Shown: positions 60,791 to 64,000 of the stretch, in pieces
How the letters are laid out: each line of letters begins with the position of its first letter
Position numbering within the stretch: the first letter of the stretch is position 1
Assembly: GCF_000340215.1 (NCBI RefSeq)
Contig: NW_006921537.1
Coordinates: 2,766,286-2,830,285, forward strand
Reading direction: 5' to 3'
Length of the DNA: 64,000 nt
Source of the DNA: Pseudocercospora fijiensis CIRAD86
Taxonomy: Eukaryota; Ascomycota; Dothideomycetes; Mycosphaerellales; Mycosphaerellaceae
Program-made: the position numbers and the translations under genes
The notes under the pieces: generated by a model
What the model was told of the DNA's origin: nothing
Databases searched by the model: none
What the model saw: the letters and a program-made list of their open reading frames with translations, nothing else

Positions 60791-63700
60791 GCAGTAGGTT
60801 GACAGGGTTGTAGTCGATTGCTTAGATTTCCGGATATACTCGGTAGTAGTAGAGTCGATAATTAGATCGAGAAATAGCCGTTTTTGCTAGCTAAATCGGG
60901 TATGCCGTAGATACGTTAGTCGCTAACTTTATATCGTAGTATGTTAAAGAAAATTCAGCTATATAGGCATATATAAGGTATTATTAAAGGTATGTAGGTA
61001 GGCCAATTTCTACGCTCTTTCTAACTATTATAACTGCTATTATAATAGCCTATCTTATCCCTAGTTTCTTCGATGTTTCTATACGCTCTTAGCTCTTTAA
61101 TCTACCTAAAGAAGGGGTATATTTTAATGCCGACGAGTAGCAGAAGGTCTACCTATTTACGTCTAATTTTTAGGAAGAATACAAGTAGCCTCGGTATAAG
61201 GATAGACTCGCTTAGCGGACGATTTGCTATTATCGTTGTCGGCGTAATAAGGCTCGTTAGCGTAAGGTACCGGATAGTATTCGGAAGGTCGAATACTATA
61301 AGGAAGCGTATAACGCTTCCTTAAAAGGAAGCGTATAACGCTTCCTTAAAAGGAAGCGTATAACGCTTCCTTAGTAGTAATTGCTATATATCGCTATAGA
61401 AAGGACGCTAAACCGTATAGATACAAGATCGCCGGTTCTTTAGCTAGTCTAGGTGCTAATAGTAATAAGCTGTACTACTATTCGATGGATTATATAGTAA
61501 GCCGTAGTTATTATTATAAAGGTTAAGGTTAGAAGCTAATAGTTAGTAGGACGTTAGGAGTGCTAGTAATAGCTATAAGGTCGTTCTTAAGTACTTAATA
61601 GAGCAGTATAACTATAATACTGCCTGTGTGTAGTATTAGGTAAAGGAGGGACCTAATGCCGATCGCTTTGCTATTATTAGAGCCTATCGTATAAAGTAGG
61701 GTATTATAAAGTAGTCGAAGGCTAGTAAGAAGAATGCGAAGAAGGTAACTCTTACTAAGAAGGGGAACGTTAACCTCTAACTCGATAACCTAAACAAGCA
61801 CCTAGCACCTCTTACTAATCTAGTATACGGCGCTTATATATATTATAAGGCTATCTCGGTCGTAATTAAAGGGCGTATCTATAAGGGGATTGTATAGTAG
61901 GCGGATTAGCAACGAGAGTTATTAAATAGTAGACTTAGTAGTAATATAAGTTCTCTCTCTCGGTGCCTGCTTACGTAATCTCCGGCTTTATATAAAGCTA
62001 GGCCTTAGCAAGCAATAACTAATATAGGATTAGTTATTTCTCTTCGACGTAACGTATAAGACAACTAATACCGACTAGTATCTCTTTATAGTATATATAT
62101 ATAATAGATTTAACTCCTAGTTGCTAGTAGGATATATATTGCTATAGTTATAACGAGCGAGGTTATAGCAAGCTGCTTTCCGAGTCCTAAAGTAGTAGTA
62201 TCTAAATTAGAAGCCTAAATTGGCTATAACTAACGACTCGGCTTAAGAATAGTCCGCTATTCGCCTATCCTTCGACGGAGAGGAAATACGATTATATCTC
62301 TACTAAAGATACACTAAAGAGACCTTCCTATAATACTTCCCCGAATTTCGATACCCTCTTATTTAGAGACGCTTTAAATACGCTATTTACTACGATAGAA
62401 GCGAGTTAGAAGTTAAGGAAGATATTACTACGATAGAGGCCGAATTGCGGCTTCTTAATAAGCTAAACGAGGCTTAGTATTTACGAAAGAATTAGGGTTT
62501 AGATAAGTTATAGAAATAGGCTATTTAGGCTCGTTTAAATAACCTAGTTCTTATACAAATACGTACGACGTCGCCGCTAGAAGGATACTATAATACTATT
62601 AAGTACGATAATAAGAAGAAGCTCGTCTAGTATTCGATATATAGCACTATTACTAAGTTATTAACAATCGACGCTCGACAACTATATAAGGCCGACCTTT
62701 AAAGCTATAGACTTAGCAAGCGTATACAATATTAGAAGGTTAAAGAACTAGCCTTCTTCGAGCATTTAATACCTCCTACTATATAGGACTTCGTTAGGAA
62801 ACAACTCGCTATTACGGAAGAATATAAGGCTAAGGTATTGCTACTATACGAAGGCCTTATATTGTATCGTAACGGATAAGACGGATAATAACAACCTCCT
62901 TACTACAATTGCCTACTATAGTTTTAGTAGTATTTGCTATACTACTATATACTAAGATACTACCTGTTTATAACGCCGCTTACTCTATAACAATAATAGA
63001 TCTACGTTAGTTTCTACTACGGCTTTAATAGTATAGAGATTAGTTAGTATTAGCGGTAGCGAGACAGTACTACCTTATTTCTCGAGGGCTTCGAGGACAA
63101 TTAAAACTATACTACTAGCGACCCCTATCTTCGAGACCTTCGCGCTTACTTTAATAAAGGTATAGAAGGCCTCTTATAGCACTTCTACGCGGTCCGTAAC
63201 GATAAGTCAATTTACGATAGTACGCTAAAGGATAAGTTTATAAGAGGCTTCTTACGTAAGGTTAAGGATACGCTTACTTAACTAGCTAACTTCTCGCTAG
63301 ACGACTTCCTTCGAAAAGGTACGCCTAAGGTTCAATTAACTAGTAACCGATAGCGATAGCGATAGTAGATATAACTTCTACCTAAACCTATTACTCTAAC
63401 TCGCTAATTGCCTCGGTATCCGACCCTTCCGCTACTATTACTAGTACCGCTAGTAGCGACTAAATATAGGCCTCGAGCGTTTAATCTTCCGCCGCTTAAT
63501 AAGATAGTCTTATTACTAATCCGACCTTTATAAGTTATCGACCTTCTTACGCCGAGTCTACTACCTTTTAGGCCCTTACCTTCGAAGGCGCGGCTACCGC
63601 TACCGCTACCGTAGTAGCCGCGCGAGTCGCTTTTGTCTATATAGTCGGCTTAGCCGCTCGATTTAGATACTATTAAAGAAATAGCTAAGCTTATAGACCT

Positions 63701-64000
63701 TACTTTACTAGCGGCGCTAGTAAGAGAGGCTTTACTATTAAAATAAGACCTAGAAGTAGTAGAAGACTTCCTTTAGTTAGATAATAATAATGCGATACGA
63801 GAAGTAGTAGGCAAGAGGCGGACTTCTAATAAATATAATAGCAATAAGCGTAAGAGATTAGTAGCGATAATGCTATCTACTATTAAGAGGCCGAATAAGA
63901 GGAAGAATTAGATAGGTAATAGCAGCGATAGCGATAATACCTTAGAAGCTATAATAGCCTAATTAGGTAAGCCGAGCTAATATACGAAAACCGAGCATTC
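60791..64000 (+). mobile_element. Unclassified RIP-mutated element, cut by the window edge
   Basis: From about 60.79 kb to the end the sequence is TA-rich and CA/TG-poor. On the plus strand, long stretches read as protein apart from TAG/TAA at likely Gln/Trp sites, for example near 62230-62350 (LSFDGEEIRLYLY), 62760-62840 (FVRKQLAITEEYKAKVLLLY) and 63180-63260 (DKFIRGFLRKVKD). I do not recognise a transposase, reverse transcriptase or integrase in it. The other end lies outside the window and no terminal repeat could be tested. Confidence 0.55.
61301..61373. repeat. 25-bp palindromic tandem repeat, three copies
   Basis: Units start at 61301, 61326 and 61351. Each contains ggaagcg-tataa-cgcttcc, a perfect 7-bp inverted repeat with a 5-base loop; the copies are identical apart from the shortened last unit. 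Confidence 0.95.

Overview
The window is nuclear DNA of a filamentous ascomycete (Pezizomycotina; a Dothideomycete would fit, but the sequence alone does not fix the taxon). The evidence is short GT-AG introns of about 47-125 nt with CTRAY-like branch sites, a fungal gene set (UDP-galactopyranose mutase, a perilipin/CAP20-like protein, Cdc25, a LaeA-like methyltransferase, tyrosinase, allantoinase), and blocks of repeats mutated in the way repeat-induced point mutation (RIP) acts.

Two kinds of DNA alternate. Repeat blocks lie at 1-17.3 kb, 31.03-34.08 kb, 39.91-44.94 kb and 60.8-64.0 kb. They are rich in TA, poor in CA and TG, keep CG, and hold transposon reading frames broken mainly by TAG/TAA where Gln or Trp is expected. 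Gene islands lie at 17.3-31.0, 34.1-39.9 and 44.9-60.8 kb and have normal composition.

Repeat blocks: a gag-like relic runs off the left edge; an ~850-bp element with ~200-bp terminal inverted repeats follows. A Helitron Rep-helicase relic spans about 7.3 kb in a single reading frame. A 100-N gap inside it is flanked by two near-identical 274/276-bp copies, which looks like an unmerged contig overlap. A 3,057-bp hAT element has an exact 8-bp target duplication. A 5,028-bp Mutator-like element has 54-bp terminal inverted repeats and carries a nested 1,650-bp short LTR element (132/135-bp LTRs, 5-bp target duplication) that encodes a Pro-Asn-Glu-Pro-Tyr-Glu repeat protein. The last block, with three tandem 25-bp palindromic units, could not be classified and continues past the window.

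Gene islands, in order: CAP20/perilipin-like protein (+); UDP-galactopyranose mutase (-) divergent from a nucleotide-sugar transporter (+), together a likely galactofuranose supply pair; Cdc25 phosphatase (-); an FAD-linked lactone oxidase-like enzyme (-) divergent from a SET-domain protein (+); a Ser/Pro-rich conserved protein (+); an FAD monooxygenase (-) divergent from a LaeA-like methyltransferase with a Gly-Asp minisatellite (+); a secreted Cys-rich protein (-); a secreted tyrosinase (-); allantoinase (+); and a small basic protein (+). Exon structures were worked out by hand from splice sites and frame continuity. No CRISPR array or complete tRNA or rRNA gene was seen.
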